A stretch of DNA of 64,000 nt from the NCBI GenBank assembly GCA_016712265.1, contig JADJRJ010000030.1, forward strand, positions 186,001-250,000, read 5' to 3'. Below the pieces are notes generated by a model, which was not told where the DNA came from, did no database searches, and saw only the letters and a list, made by a program, of their open reading frames with translations. Both the position numbers and the translations under genes were made by a program. Positions within the stretch are counted from its first letter, which is position 1. Every line of letters starts with the position of its first letter. Positions 9,788-18,331 of the stretch are shown piece after piece. Origin of the DNA: Gemmatimonadota bacterium (GTDB lineage Bacteria; Gemmatimonadota; Gemmatimonadetes; Gemmatimonadales; Gemmatimonadaceae).

Positions 9788-11161
9788 CTAACCCTCCACG
9801 GGGACGGCGGTGAACCCCGGCATGCGCGCTGCGGTGGCCCGGACGAGCGCCCGCCGCACCAGCACAAAGCTCAAGATGGCTGTTGCCGCTGCGGCCACCG
9901 TCGACAGCAGCCACAGCCGGTGCAGCGTGAACCCGGGCTGGCGACTCAACCAAACCGCGGGGAGCGCAAAGGTGAGCAGCCGCACCGTGGCAACGACCAG
10001 CGATGGAACGGTGTTGCCCAAGGCCTGGAAGATCCCCGAGCAGGTGAACACCAGCCCCTGCGCCACAAAGTTCCACGAGATCACCCGCAGGAACTCCGCC
10101 CCGACCTCAACCACCGCTGGCTCCGGCGTGAAGATCCGCACGAGCGAGGCCGGGGCGACGTTGCACAACACGGTGAGCGCCGCCATCAGGGCACTCCCCA
10201 TCAGGGCCGCGTCGCGAAAGGTCGCGTGCGCGCGATCCGCTCGTCCGGCACCGACGTTCTGCCCCGCCACCGGCGCGGCGGCAAAGGCGATCGCCATCGC
10301 CGGCAGGAAGAACGCCTGCATGATCCGCGAGCCGATGCCATATCCGGCCTGCGCCTCGGGGCCAAAGCCGCGGATGATCCAGTAGGTCACCCCGGTTCCG
10401 ATGAAGATGATGGCGAACTCCCCGCCCGCCGGGACGCCGATGCGCAGCATGCGGACCACGACGTCGCGACGCGGCATGAGCTGGTGCCGGTCGAACCGGA
10501 CGAAGGTCTCCAGCCGCCGGAACCAGCCGAGCAGGAGCGCGACACCGAGGGCCACGGAGATCGTACTTGCGAGCCCAGCCCCCGCCACGCCTAACGGGCG
10601 CCCAGTCCCCCAGCCGGCGATCAATACCGGGGCCAGGATGGCGTTGCACAGCACGGTGATCGCTTGCACGACCATGGTCGGACGGGTGACCCCGGTCCCG
10701 CGCAATGCGGCTCCAATGGAGACCAGCGAGAACTGCAGGGCGAGCGCGGGGAGGAACCACCGCAGGTAGGTGACGCCCGCTGTCATGGCCGCGGCATCGG
10801 CGGCGAGGGTGCCCACGTACGTTGGTATCAGGGCGTACCCAACGATGAGGAGCCCGACGACCGCACCCAGGGAGAGACCCAGCCCCTGATTGAAGACAAG
10901 CGTGGCGTCTTCCCGGTCCTTGCGTCCCGCCGCGTGCGACACGAGCACCATGGTGCCGACGCTCAAGACCTGGGTGAACGCCATCACAACAAACTGGACC
11001 GTGCCGGCGGAGGCCACGCCGGCCACGGCGGCATCCCCCAGCTTGGCGACAAACCAGAGGTCGATGAGGTAGTACAGTGTCTGGAGCACCATCCCGATGG
11101 CCATCGGGGCCGCGAGACGGAGGATGTGTCGGGGGATCGAACCCGAGGTCAGGTCGTGCAT
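9788..11161 (-). CDS. MATE family multidrug/cation antiporter
   Basis: This 457-residue inner-membrane protein has about 12 hydrophobic segments in two similar halves, typical of MATE exporters that extrude drugs or metabolites in exchange for Na+ or H+. The N-terminus (LRLAAPMAIGMVLQTLYYLIDLWFV) matches the first MATE helix pair, and the VLSVGTMVLVSHAAG region is typical of the family. It ends near a hairpin facing the secreted protein gene and starts 3 bp after the DUF2239 gene, so the two probably form an operon. The substrate cannot be inferred. Confidence 0.93.
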   Translation of the reverse strand: MHDLTSGSIPRHILRLAAPMAIGMVLQTLYYLIDLWFVAKLGDAAVAGVASAGTVQFVVMAFTQVLSVGTMVLVSHAAGRKDREDATLVFNQGLGLSLGAVVGLLIVGYALIPTYVGTLAADAAAMTAGVTYLRWFLPALALQFSLVSIGAALRGTGVTRPTMVVQAITVLCNAILAPVLIAGWGTGRPLGVAGAGLASTISVALGVALLLGWFRRLETFVRFDRHQLMPRRDVVVRMLRIGVPAGGEFAIIFIGTGVTYWIIRGFGPEAQAGYGIGSRIMQAFFLPAMAIAFAAAPVAGQNVGAGRADRAHATFRDAALMGSALMAALTVLCNVAPASLVRIFTPEPAVVEVGAEFLRVISWNFVAQGLVFTCSGIFQALGNTVPSLVVATVRLLTFALPAVWLSRQPGFTLHRLWLLSTVAAAATAILSFVLVRRALVRATAARMPGFTAVPVEG

Positions 11162-11164
11162 CGC

Positions 11165-11800
11165 TCAGGCTCCGGTCGCGTCAGGGAGCGCAGGAACGAC
11201 CGTCGCCGGTGTGGCGAGCCAAAAGGCGCCACGCGCGAGGTCACGGGTGTGTTCGCGCAGGTCGGCGGGCCACGACACGATGAGCGTGTGGAACCGGTCG
11301 GCGTCCCCCTGGAAGAGGGCCCGGATCGCTTCCTCAAATCCCGGCGCATTGCCGAGCGTGGCCGCCATGAAGCGATACGTCGATTCCTGTGCGCGCCGGA
11401 CGATGTCGCGTTCGGAGGAGACCTTGCGCGCCTCATCAACCAGGCGCCTGAGGGCCACCGAAGCGCCGCCTGGTTGTTCGTTGAGCCACTCCCAGTGCCT
11501 GGGGAGCAGGGTCACTTCCCGGGCCACGACGCCCAGCTTCGGGCGTCCCCGCGTGCGTCGCTCAGCCGTGGCGCGTTCACGATTCGCCGTACTTTCGAGG
11601 ATGTCGTCCAACGCCCCCTCGAAATGGATATCGGCCGGTTCCGAACTGGTGGCGTCGAAGATGAGCGCGGCGCCGCGCACCTCAGGAGGGTAGTGGGCGA
11701 GGGCGAACGCGATTTCACGGAGCGACCCTGCCGCGATGCGTTGGCCTGCGTGAAAGGCGATGTAGGTGCTCGTGGCCTGAGCTGGCTCGGACGGCATCAT
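11165..11800 (-). CDS. DUF2239 family protein
   Basis: This cytoplasmic protein of 211 residues has no signal peptide or membrane span. The C-terminal half shows the DUF2239 signature: YRFMAATLGNAPGFEEA, RALFQGDADRF and WPADLREHTRDLA. The middle segment GRPKLGVVAREVTLLPRHWEWL resembles a DNA-binding or regulator-like helix region seen in this family. Two adjacent Met codons (11798-11800 and 11795-11797) are both possible starts. It sits directly upstream of the MATE gene on the same strand. The biochemical function of DUF2239 is unknown. Confidence 0.85.
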   Translation of the reverse strand: MMPSEPAQATSTYIAFHAGQRIAAGSLREIAFALAHYPPEVRGAALIFDATSSEPADIHFEGALDDILESTANRERATAERRTRGRPKLGVVAREVTLLPRHWEWLNEQPGGASVALRRLVDEARKVSSERDIVRRAQESTYRFMAATLGNAPGFEEAIRALFQGDADRFHTLIVSWPADLREHTRDLARGAFWLATPATVVPALPDATGA

Positions 11801-11852
11801 GGCGATTCGATTGGGCGCGTGATGATATCGTCCGGGTCAAAAGGAGTCAATA

Positions 11853-11864
11853 ACACCCGGGTGT
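11853..11864. promoter_or_regulatory. 12-bp perfect palindrome in a divergent intergenic region
   Basis: The palindrome acacccgggtgt lies in the 165 bp between the divergent DUF2239 gene and the lipoprotein hydrolase gene, flanked by an AT-richer stretch (gtcaataac and aatgttgac). Its position and symmetry fit an operator for a dimeric regulator. No regulator gene is adjacent, and no matching second site was seen. Confidence 0.35.
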
Positions 11865-11965
11865 AATGTTGACGCCGCTCGTGAAGCGAATCGCACCGTT
11901 CGGCGACTCAGGGTGTCTCAACCCGCGCTAGCTTCACGCCTCGACGTTACATCCCGAACTCCTCC

Positions 11966-13897
11966 ATGGCCCCATTCCTTCGTCCCGCGGTCCTGATGGG
12001 CCTGACCCTGGGGACCGCCGCCTGCATTGTCGCTCCGCTCAAGCTCTCGCGGGACGACTCTCAGGTTGTCCTCGCCAACCTTGCCATCGACGCCCCGGAT
12101 CCCTCGCAGCGGGGCGCACTGGCCGTGCGCCGGCTGTACTACGGCTCCGGCACCGACAGGCAGCGTGCGATCTTCCGGGACTCGGTCACCCTCAAGACCC
12201 GCACCGTGGACGGGGCCAAACTCGCCAGTGCGCCCACGCCGGCGCTGGGCAAGTCGCGCCAGAAGTACTGGGGATTCGACTTCACGAAGTTGCCGGTGAA
12301 TGGTCGCGTGTGGTATCCCGACGGACCGGGGCCGTACCCGCTCGTCCTCGTGGTGCACGGCAACCACAACATGGAAGAGTACTCCGACCCGGGCTACGAA
12401 TACCTCGGCGAGTTGCTCGCCTCGCGCGGCTTCATCCTCGCGTCGGTGGACGAGAACTTCCTGAACGGCAATATCCGCGGTGAGAACGACGCCCGCGGCT
12501 GGATGTTGCTCAAGCACCTCGAGGCCTGGCGCGGCTTCAATGACTCGACGAACTCGCCGCTGCGGGGGCGCGTCGACCTCACCAACATCGCGTTGATGGG
12601 TCACTCGCGCGGTGGGGAGGCGGTGGCGGTGGCCGGCTTGTTCAATCGCCTCGCGCACTACCCGGACGACGCGTCCGTGACGTTCGACTTCAACTTCGGG
12701 ATCAAGTCGCTCGTGGCCATCGCGCCAGTTGATGGGCAATACCGGCCGGCAGAGAAGGGGACCCCCCTGAAGGACTACAACTACCTGTTGATGCACGGGA
12801 CCCACGACGGCGACGTGTCGACCTTCAACGGCCTCACACAGTACGAACGCACGACGTTCAGCGGCCGCGGCGACTACTTCAAGTCCGCGTTTTTGGTCTA
12901 CCGGGCCAACCATGGCCAGTGGAACACGGTGTGGGGGAGCACCGATGGTGGGGAGCGGAGCCGTCGCTCGCTCGACCTGCGCAGCTTCATCTCGCAGGCG
13001 GACCAGCGACGGTTTGCCGAGGTGACCATCTCGGCGTTCCTGGAAGCGACGTTGAAGGGACGGCGCGCCTATCTCCCGATGTTCCGCGATCATCGCACAG
13101 CGGGTCGCTGGCTCCCCAAGACGATGTACCTCACGCGCTTCCAGGAAAGCTCGTTTCAGTCGATCGCAGACTACGAGGACGACGTGGACGTGACGACCGC
13201 CGGGCCGGGAGCGACGCTGCGCGGCGATTCGTTGTCCACCTGGAAGGAAGCGGCGGTGCCGTTCCGTAGTCGGGGCAACACCCAGGCGCACAACGCCGTC
13301 ACCCTGGCCTGGAACAACCGGGTGGCGGGTGAGGACACCACACGCCGCGCTACCCCGGCGACCTATCGCCTGACGTTAGGCGATTCGTTGCGCGGGGCGC
13401 TCGCCCCGGGGGCGGCCACGAGCGTTGTCTTCTCTCTCGCCCCGCTCGACGCGAAGCCGGGGCCGCGCCCGTTGCCACGTGACACCACGAAGAAGGACTC
13501 GGTGACGGTGCGCCGTGCGACACCGCGTCGGCCACCCACCCCCAAGGCCGCGGAAGACACCGTCCCGATGGATCTCACCGTGGAGTTGGAAGACGACGGC
13601 GGCCGCGTCGCCCGATTACCGCTCTCTCGCTATGGCGCGGTCCGGCGGCCGCTCAAGTCGTTCGTGTACCGACGAGCCGGCCGCGACCAGCAGCGGTTCG
13701 GCAACACCTTCGAGATCGTGCTGCAAACGTATGTGGTCCCGCTCGCTGACGCGGTGGCCGCCGCACCGGGATTTGACCCCGCGCGCCTCCGTCACGTGCG
13801 CTGGCGCTTTGACCGCACCGAGGCCGGCACAGTTCTCCTTGACAACATCGGGCTTGCACGTATGCCCGCCGACTACATGGGCGGAGGTGCCCGATGA
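11966..13897 (+). CDS. Lipoprotein alpha/beta hydrolase
   Basis: This 643-residue exported lipoprotein has a signal peptide ending in a lipobox with C20 (LGTAAC). The hydrolase domain spans about residues 90-370. It has a strand-turn LVLVVHGNHN (oxyanion region), the nucleophile elbow GHSRGG with S214, a likely acid in HGTHDGD and a His in RANHGQWN, giving a complete Ser-Asp-His triad. The C-terminal 270 residues look beta-rich with a Pro/Arg/Thr linker and may bind a ligand or the surface. Relatives include dienelactone hydrolase- and cutinase-like esterases, so the substrate is open. The stop codon overlaps the start of the following PorV-like gene (ATGA). Confidence 0.85.
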   Translation: MAPFLRPAVLMGLTLGTAACIVAPLKLSRDDSQVVLANLAIDAPDPSQRGALAVRRLYYGSGTDRQRAIFRDSVTLKTRTVDGAKLASAPTPALGKSRQKYWGFDFTKLPVNGRVWYPDGPGPYPLVLVVHGNHNMEEYSDPGYEYLGELLASRGFILASVDENFLNGNIRGENDARGWMLLKHLEAWRGFNDSTNSPLRGRVDLTNIALMGHSRGGEAVAVAGLFNRLAHYPDDASVTFDFNFGIKSLVAIAPVDGQYRPAEKGTPLKDYNYLLMHGTHDGDVSTFNGLTQYERTTFSGRGDYFKSAFLVYRANHGQWNTVWGSTDGGERSRRSLDLRSFISQADQRRFAEVTISAFLEATLKGRRAYLPMFRDHRTAGRWLPKTMYLTRFQESSFQSIADYEDDVDVTTAGPGATLRGDSLSTWKEAAVPFRSRGNTQAHNAVTLAWNNRVAGEDTTRRATPATYRLTLGDSLRGALAPGAATSVVFSLAPLDAKPGPRPLPRDTTKKDSVTVRRATPRRPPTPKAAEDTVPMDLTVELEDDGGRVARLPLSRYGAVRRPLKSFVYRRAGRDQQRFGNTFEIVLQTYVVPLADAVAAAPGFDPARLRHVRWRFDRTEAGTVLLDNIGLARMPADYMGGGAR

Positions 13898-14802
13898 TGC
13901 GCCGATGTGTTGCGCTCGTGCTCGCGACGGTGCCTGCCGTTGGCGTCGCACAGCGCACGATGCACGCCCCCCTCACGGCCCAGCTCCCGCTGGGCGCTCG
14001 AGCCGCGTCCCTCGGTGGCGGGAATGCCGCGAGCCGCGACGCTGAGGGGGCGCTGATGAATCCGGCAAACGTCGGTGTGTCGACGGGGATGGGGATTAAT
14101 CTGGTGCGTTACCGCGACGGTACCGCCGGCGGTGCCCTGGGACACGCAGGCGCTGTTGGGTCCATGGGGGTGGGGATGGCCGTGTCTTACCTGGACTACC
14201 AGCCGGCGTTTGCCTCCAGCGGCATCGTCAGCGACGCTCCGTTGGTGGACGGGGGCGCCGGGTCGGCGGCGTCACTCGCCGCCTCGGCCGCGATGAGCAT
14301 CGCGTGGAAGGGGATGCGTTGGGGGGCGGCCGCCACGTACCTGGAGGAGCGAGTGGAGACGTCGCGCAGCGGCGCCGCCGCGGTGTCTCTTGGGGTGTCC
14401 CGCTCCGCGCAATTTGGCTTCGCCTCGTTTGGTATCGCGCTGCAGAACCTCGGGCCCTCGTTGCGGTACGGCCGAACAGACGTTCCCCTGCCGACGCGCC
14501 TGGCCCTTGGCGCGTCCGGGGCGCAGTTCCCGCTCAACGCCTGGTTCGACCTCGGGGTGGATGCGGGGCTGACGGTGCGTCGCGACGGGTTGGTCGGTGG
14601 CGCGGTTGGCGGTGAGCTGGCCTGGGTGCCGATCGAAGGGGTGTCGGCCGCGCTGCGCGCCGGCGTCCGCCGTCCCGAGCTCAAGGCCCAGGGGCCCGGG
14701 ACGGCAGGATTCGGCCTCAGTCTCGACCGGTTCGCCATCGACTACGCGTTTGAGCAGATGCGCGAGGGCGGGGCCCACCGGATCGGTCTCCGGGTGCGTT
14801 AG
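13894..14802 (+). CDS. PorV/PorQ-like outer-membrane beta-barrel protein
   Basis: This 302-residue protein has a signal peptide ending near GVAQRT and a barrel-like alternation of Gly, Ala and aromatic residues. The N-terminal pattern GARAASLGGGNAA, followed by DAEGALMNPANVG, is the hallmark of PorV/PorQ and UPF0164 proteins: a glycine plug followed by an N-P-A motif. The C-terminus ends in the short strand GLRVR. In Bacteroidetes such proteins shuttle type IX secretion substrates or import hydrophobic compounds; its role here is unproven. It is translationally coupled to the lipoprotein hydrolase, so the two may act together at the outer membrane. Confidence 0.8.
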   Translation: MMRRCVALVLATVPAVGVAQRTMHAPLTAQLPLGARAASLGGGNAASRDAEGALMNPANVGVSTGMGINLVRYRDGTAGGALGHAGAVGSMGVGMAVSYLDYQPAFASSGIVSDAPLVDGGAGSAASLAASAAMSIAWKGMRWGAAATYLEERVETSRSGAAAVSLGVSRSAQFGFASFGIALQNLGPSLRYGRTDVPLPTRLALGASGAQFPLNAWFDLGVDAGLTVRRDGLVGGAVGGELAWVPIEGVSAALRAGVRRPELKAQGPGTAGFGLSLDRFAIDYAFEQMREGGAHRIGLRVR

Positions 14803-14805
14803 GCG

Positions 14806-14934
14806 CTACGGGGCCCGACGCGCCGACGGGGGAGCGACCGCCGTCACGGTGACACCGGCCCCCCGCACGGCACCGAGGACGTCGACGACCGATTAGTAGC
14901 GGACGTCGCGCGACGCGTCGACGTACAGGTTGCG
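14806..14934 (-). pseudogene. C-terminal remnant of an ExbD/TolR-type protein with internal TAA
   Basis: Reading leftward from 14934, one frame gives RNLYVDASRDVRY, then TAA (14893-14895), then SVVDVLGAVRGAGV and a TAG stop at 14806. This follows the ExbD/TolR C-terminal pattern: a strand with a conserved Asp, a V-x-Y turn, and a helix ending in R-x-A-G-V-T. The in-frame stop and the absence of the N-terminal membrane segment argue for a degraded remnant. It lies between the convergent PorV-like gene and the metallophosphatase gene. The match is by eye only. Confidence 0.5.
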
Positions 14935-14951
14935 CGAGAATATTGGATCGT

Positions 14952-15980
14952 TCAGGGACGTGACTCGACCGCCAGGACGTCGCCGCTCACCGAGTCCATC
15001 ACGACGCGCACCCACCCCACTGTTGGGGACCCCCAGGTCTCCAGGCGCCAGGCGCGGGGAACGGGCACCCCCAGCGTGTCGGTCAGCGTCTGGTCGAAGT
15101 GGAAATCATGCGTGTCCCCGTGGATCAGGAGCGTCCGTCCCGGGAACGCGGCTGCGTGGGCGCGGAGCCGGGGGACAAACTGCTCGAAGCCATCCCTGAC
15201 GCCGCGGCGCGAGCCGAAGCCGATGTTGGCGTGAAAGGCGAGCACCACCGCCCTGGCGCCGGTGGAATCCGCGCGTGCGTAGGTGGCGTCGAGCCACGCG
15301 AGGGCGGCCGCCATGCGATGGCTGGCGGCGCTGTCGTCGGCCGCGGTGCGGCCCTTGAAGGCCTCGGTCGCGTTCCCGCTGCCCACCAGATGCAGGGTGG
15401 CGAACACGACATGGCCGATGCGCCAACGCCGGTTCTCCACCATATCGGCCCAGGTGCTGTCTGACGCCTGGGACTCGAGTGCGAGGGGCGCCGTGCCCAG
15501 GCTGTGGCCGGGCTCGGGGTAGAGCGCACCACGGAGGAACGCGAGGCGCTCCAGGGGACGATACCGCCCGGACTTCTCGCGATGGCAATCCGCCCACTCG
15601 TTGTCACCCGGCGTGTAAACTACGGCCGGGCGCAGGGCGCGCATATCACTCGCCCGCGCCTGGATGACCGAGTCGTCGCACGGACCATTGAGCAGGTCGC
15701 CGACGTGGAGCAACAGGGTGATGTCGCTGGCGTTGACCGCGGCGAGGACGCGACGGTACGCCGGGACATCGCGGGTCGAGTACGGCGCGTCCCCAAACAC
15801 GCCGAACGCGAAGGCGTCGGGGGGAAGCGGAGCGCGCGAGGAGGGCGCTCCGCACGATACGACCAGCGCAACACTGCCGAGGGTGGCGAGCCAACGTGTG
15901 GCGCGCCGTGCCTGGGCGCGGCGCCAGGCCCCGGATCGGCGCCAGCGATACGCGCGCGGACCCGGGGGCGCTGGCCTCAT
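14952..15980 (-). CDS. Lipoprotein metallophosphoesterase
   Basis: This 342-residue protein has a very Arg-rich N-terminus followed by a hydrophobic segment and a lipobox at about C43 (LVVSCG). The calcineurin-like metal-binding blocks are in order: FGVFGDAPY, LLLHVGDLLNG, YTPGDNEWADC, then AFHANIG and a final HGDTHDFHF. Together they supply the two-metal site ligands. Proteins of this kind are usually phosphodiesterases or phosphatases acting outside the inner membrane; the substrate is unknown. Its ATG overlaps the stop of the upstream S9 peptidase gene (ATGA), so the two are translationally coupled. Confidence 0.85.
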   Translation of the reverse strand: MRPAPPGPRAYRWRRSGAWRRAQARRATRWLATLGSVALVVSCGAPSSRAPLPPDAFAFGVFGDAPYSTRDVPAYRRVLAAVNASDITLLLHVGDLLNGPCDDSVIQARASDMRALRPAVVYTPGDNEWADCHREKSGRYRPLERLAFLRGALYPEPGHSLGTAPLALESQASDSTWADMVENRRWRIGHVVFATLHLVGSGNATEAFKGRTAADDSAASHRMAAALAWLDATYARADSTGARAVVLAFHANIGFGSRRGVRDGFEQFVPRLRAHAAAFPGRTLLIHGDTHDFHFDQTLTDTLGVPVPRAWRLETWGSPTVGWVRVVMDSVSGDVLAVESRP

Positions 15981-18232
15981 GGCGACGTGGCCGTGACCGG
16001 CTTGTCCTTCACGAAGCGCTTCATGAAGTCGGTGATGCGGTTCCAGGTGTCGATCCAGATGCCGTGGAACATCGACTCGTGCAGGTCATCCGGGATGACC
16101 ATGAGCTCGTGGTGGATGTTGCGGGCCCGGAGGAGTTGGACCAACCCGACCGTCTGGGCGAAGTCGACGTTGCGGTCGTCATCGCCATGCACCAGGAAGA
16201 CCGGGGACTTCCAGCTGTCGATGGCCGCGATGGCTGACGACTTGTAAGAGACAGCGCCTGTGTCCAGCGAGCTTCCCCAGAGGTGCACACCGGCGAGGTC
16301 GGCCCCCGCAACAAAGACATCCGAGTTGCGGGCCAGCGCCTGCGCCGTGAGGACGCCACCATAGGAGAGGCCCCAGATCCCCACGCGCGCCGGGTCCACG
16401 TCCGGACGTGCCTGCAGCCACTTTCCGGCGGCGAGCACGTCCTGGTATTCGGCGTTCCCACGACCGCCGCTGTTGGGCGCGTTCCGGAACGAGCGGCCAT
16501 AGCCGACGCCGCTGCGGTAATTCACCGAGAGCACGACGTACCCCTGCGATGCGAGGTACTGGTTGTACCCGTACGCCCACGCGTACCAGTGCATGTAGTG
16601 ATACGCTGGCAACATCTGCCGGACCGGGCCGCCATGGACGAAGACGAGCGCCGGTCGTCGTTCGCCCGGCTTGAGGTCCTTCGGCAGGAACAGCTGGTTG
16701 TGGATCTCCATGCCATCGGGAGACTTCACGATGACGACTTCAGGATCCACGTGTGCCTCGCTCGGGAAGTCGGCGCCGAGCTTCGGGAAGAACGGGATGG
16801 CGGCTCCACCGGCAGTCGGTGCCAGTGCGACCGCTGCTGGCGTCTTGTAGTCGTAGTAGAGGACGGCGAGTTGCCGGCCATTCGCCAGCGGCTGCGGGAA
16901 GGCTTCGACGCCGCGGCCCGTGGTGACCTGCCGCGGCGCGCCCCCGGCGACCGGCACCGCCCAGATGTGGCGGCGTTCGATGTCACCGGCGTTGGTCGAG
17001 TAGAAGAGGGTCTTGCCGTCCTTCGACAGGGCAGCGCTCGTGGCATTCTCGATCATCCCGTCGGTCGTGGTCAACATCACGGGTCGCGCGGGGGGCGACG
17101 CGATGTTGATCGCGTAGTAGCGGTCCCACTCGTCGTTGGCCGGCGAGAACGGGAAGACCAGGTGCCCGTCGGCCCATACGAGCACGTTGATCGCGGTGAA
17201 GGTGGGCTCGTTAGGCTGGTTGTGCCAGAGTTCACGCCCCTCGCCCGTCTGTGCGTTGGCGACCATCACCGACAACGTGTGTCCTCCCGCAAAGGTCGCG
17301 CGGCACAAACCGGGGGGTTCGTTCCGGCCAGGCGAGGCGGCCGGTGCGCCCTGGCTCCCGCCAAACCCCTGGCCGCCTGGGGCGGCGACGCACGGACCGC
17401 GCGAGTTGCCCGGGCCCGGCGCGCCGGGACCGGAGGGGTTCCCGATGCTCCCGATCCCCACCTGCGCCTGCTGCCCGAACGCCTGTCCGGGGCGCCGCGT
17501 GAAGGCGACCTCGCGGCTGTCGGGCGACCACACCGGTGCATCGTCGTAGTCGACGCTCGGCGCCAGGTACCGCACCTGCCGTGCCTTCACGTCAAGGACG
17601 CCGATGAACGAGTGGTTCTGGCGGACGCTGACAAAGGCCAGCTTGCTGCCGTCGGGCGACCAGCGTGGGGAACGCTGGGTCCCCCAGGCCTTCACCAGCG
17701 GCTTGAGGCCGCGCGAGATGGAGTCGGTGGCGGGGCGCGCCGTGGTGGCCGCATAGACCTGTCCCTCCTTGAGGAACGCCACCCACCGTCCGTCGGGGGA
17801 CAGCTCGGGGTCACCGCCGGCAACCACCTTCCAGGCGGGTCCGCCGGCCGCGCGCACAGCCCAGATCGCGCGTTCACCGCCATCAGGATCGTGTGATGGG
17901 TTGGCGACCCAGCCGAGCCGGTTGGGTGCCGAGCCGCGGACAAACACGATCGTGCTACCATCGTCCGAGATCTCCACGTTGGTGAGGTCGATCCCGTCAT
18001 CCTCGAGGAAGCGTGTCAGTCGCACCGGCGTCCACGATGGGGCGGCCGCGGTGTAGACGTTGCGCATGCCACGTTCATACGCCATCCAGGCGACCCGATC
18101 GGCCTTGCGTGCACTGACGAGTTCCAGTGGGGCCGCGGGGGCCATGAACTGGTCGATGGTGGCAGGCGACTGGGCTGTACCCACGGTACCGATGGTCGCG
18201 AGGCCGACGAAAGCATGGAGGCAAGATCTCAT
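15977..18232 (-). CDS. Secreted S9 family (prolyl oligopeptidase-like) peptidase
   Basis: This secreted serine peptidase of 751 residues starts at the ATG at 18232, which opens a signal peptide (about residues 1-20, ending GTAQS). Upstream in-frame codons are not needed. The N-terminal part is a beta-propeller with repeated DPELSPDGRWVAFL- and RSPRWSPDGSKLAFV-like blades, interrupted by a Gly/Pro/Ala-rich insert around residues 270-310. The C-terminal alpha/beta hydrolase domain has GLSYGG (S623), HGDDDRN and DDLHES as the Ser-Asp-His triad. It is coupled to the metallophosphatase gene downstream and diverges from the itaconate-type operon. Peptide scavenging is the likely role. Confidence 0.9.
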   Translation of the reverse strand: MRSCLHAFVGLATIGTVGTAQSPATIDQFMAPAAPLELVSARKADRVAWMAYERGMRNVYTAAAPSWTPVRLTRFLEDDGIDLTNVEISDDGSTIVFVRGSAPNRLGWVANPSHDPDGGERAIWAVRAAGGPAWKVVAGGDPELSPDGRWVAFLKEGQVYAATTARPATDSISRGLKPLVKAWGTQRSPRWSPDGSKLAFVSVRQNHSFIGVLDVKARQVRYLAPSVDYDDAPVWSPDSREVAFTRRPGQAFGQQAQVGIGSIGNPSGPGAPGPGNSRGPCVAAPGGQGFGGSQGAPAASPGRNEPPGLCRATFAGGHTLSVMVANAQTGEGRELWHNQPNEPTFTAINVLVWADGHLVFPFSPANDEWDRYYAINIASPPARPVMLTTTDGMIENATSAALSKDGKTLFYSTNAGDIERRHIWAVPVAGGAPRQVTTGRGVEAFPQPLANGRQLAVLYYDYKTPAAVALAPTAGGAAIPFFPKLGADFPSEAHVDPEVVIVKSPDGMEIHNQLFLPKDLKPGERRPALVFVHGGPVRQMLPAYHYMHWYAWAYGYNQYLASQGYVVLSVNYRSGVGYGRSFRNAPNSGGRGNAEYQDVLAAGKWLQARPDVDPARVGIWGLSYGGVLTAQALARNSDVFVAGADLAGVHLWGSSLDTGAVSYKSSAIAAIDSWKSPVFLVHGDDDRNVDFAQTVGLVQLLRARNIHHELMVIPDDLHESMFHGIWIDTWNRITDFMKRFVKDKPVTATSP

Positions 18233-18273
18233 GGCAGAGGGCAGGGGACGCCAACAAGATGTACGCGGGACCA

Positions 18274-18291
18274 GTCGACACAACGGTCGAC
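18274..18291. promoter_or_regulatory. Paired GTCGAC sites in the divergent promoter region
   Basis: Two copies of the palindrome gtcgac (18274-18279 and 18286-18291), separated by 6 bp, lie in the 99-bp gap between the divergent S9 peptidase and the MmgE/PrpD operon. A possible -10-like tatgct follows at 18293. The arrangement could be an operator controlling the acyl-CoA operon, but GTCGAC is not rare in GC-rich DNA. Confidence 0.3.
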
Positions 18292-18331
18292 GTATGCTGC
18301 GGGGGTCGGGATCGCGCCGTAGATTCGCCGC

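Noticed and set aside
14893..14895. TAA in the ExbD-like segment read as a recoded codon
   Set aside because: TAA is not a selenocysteine codon and the segment lacks the N-terminal half; decay is simpler.
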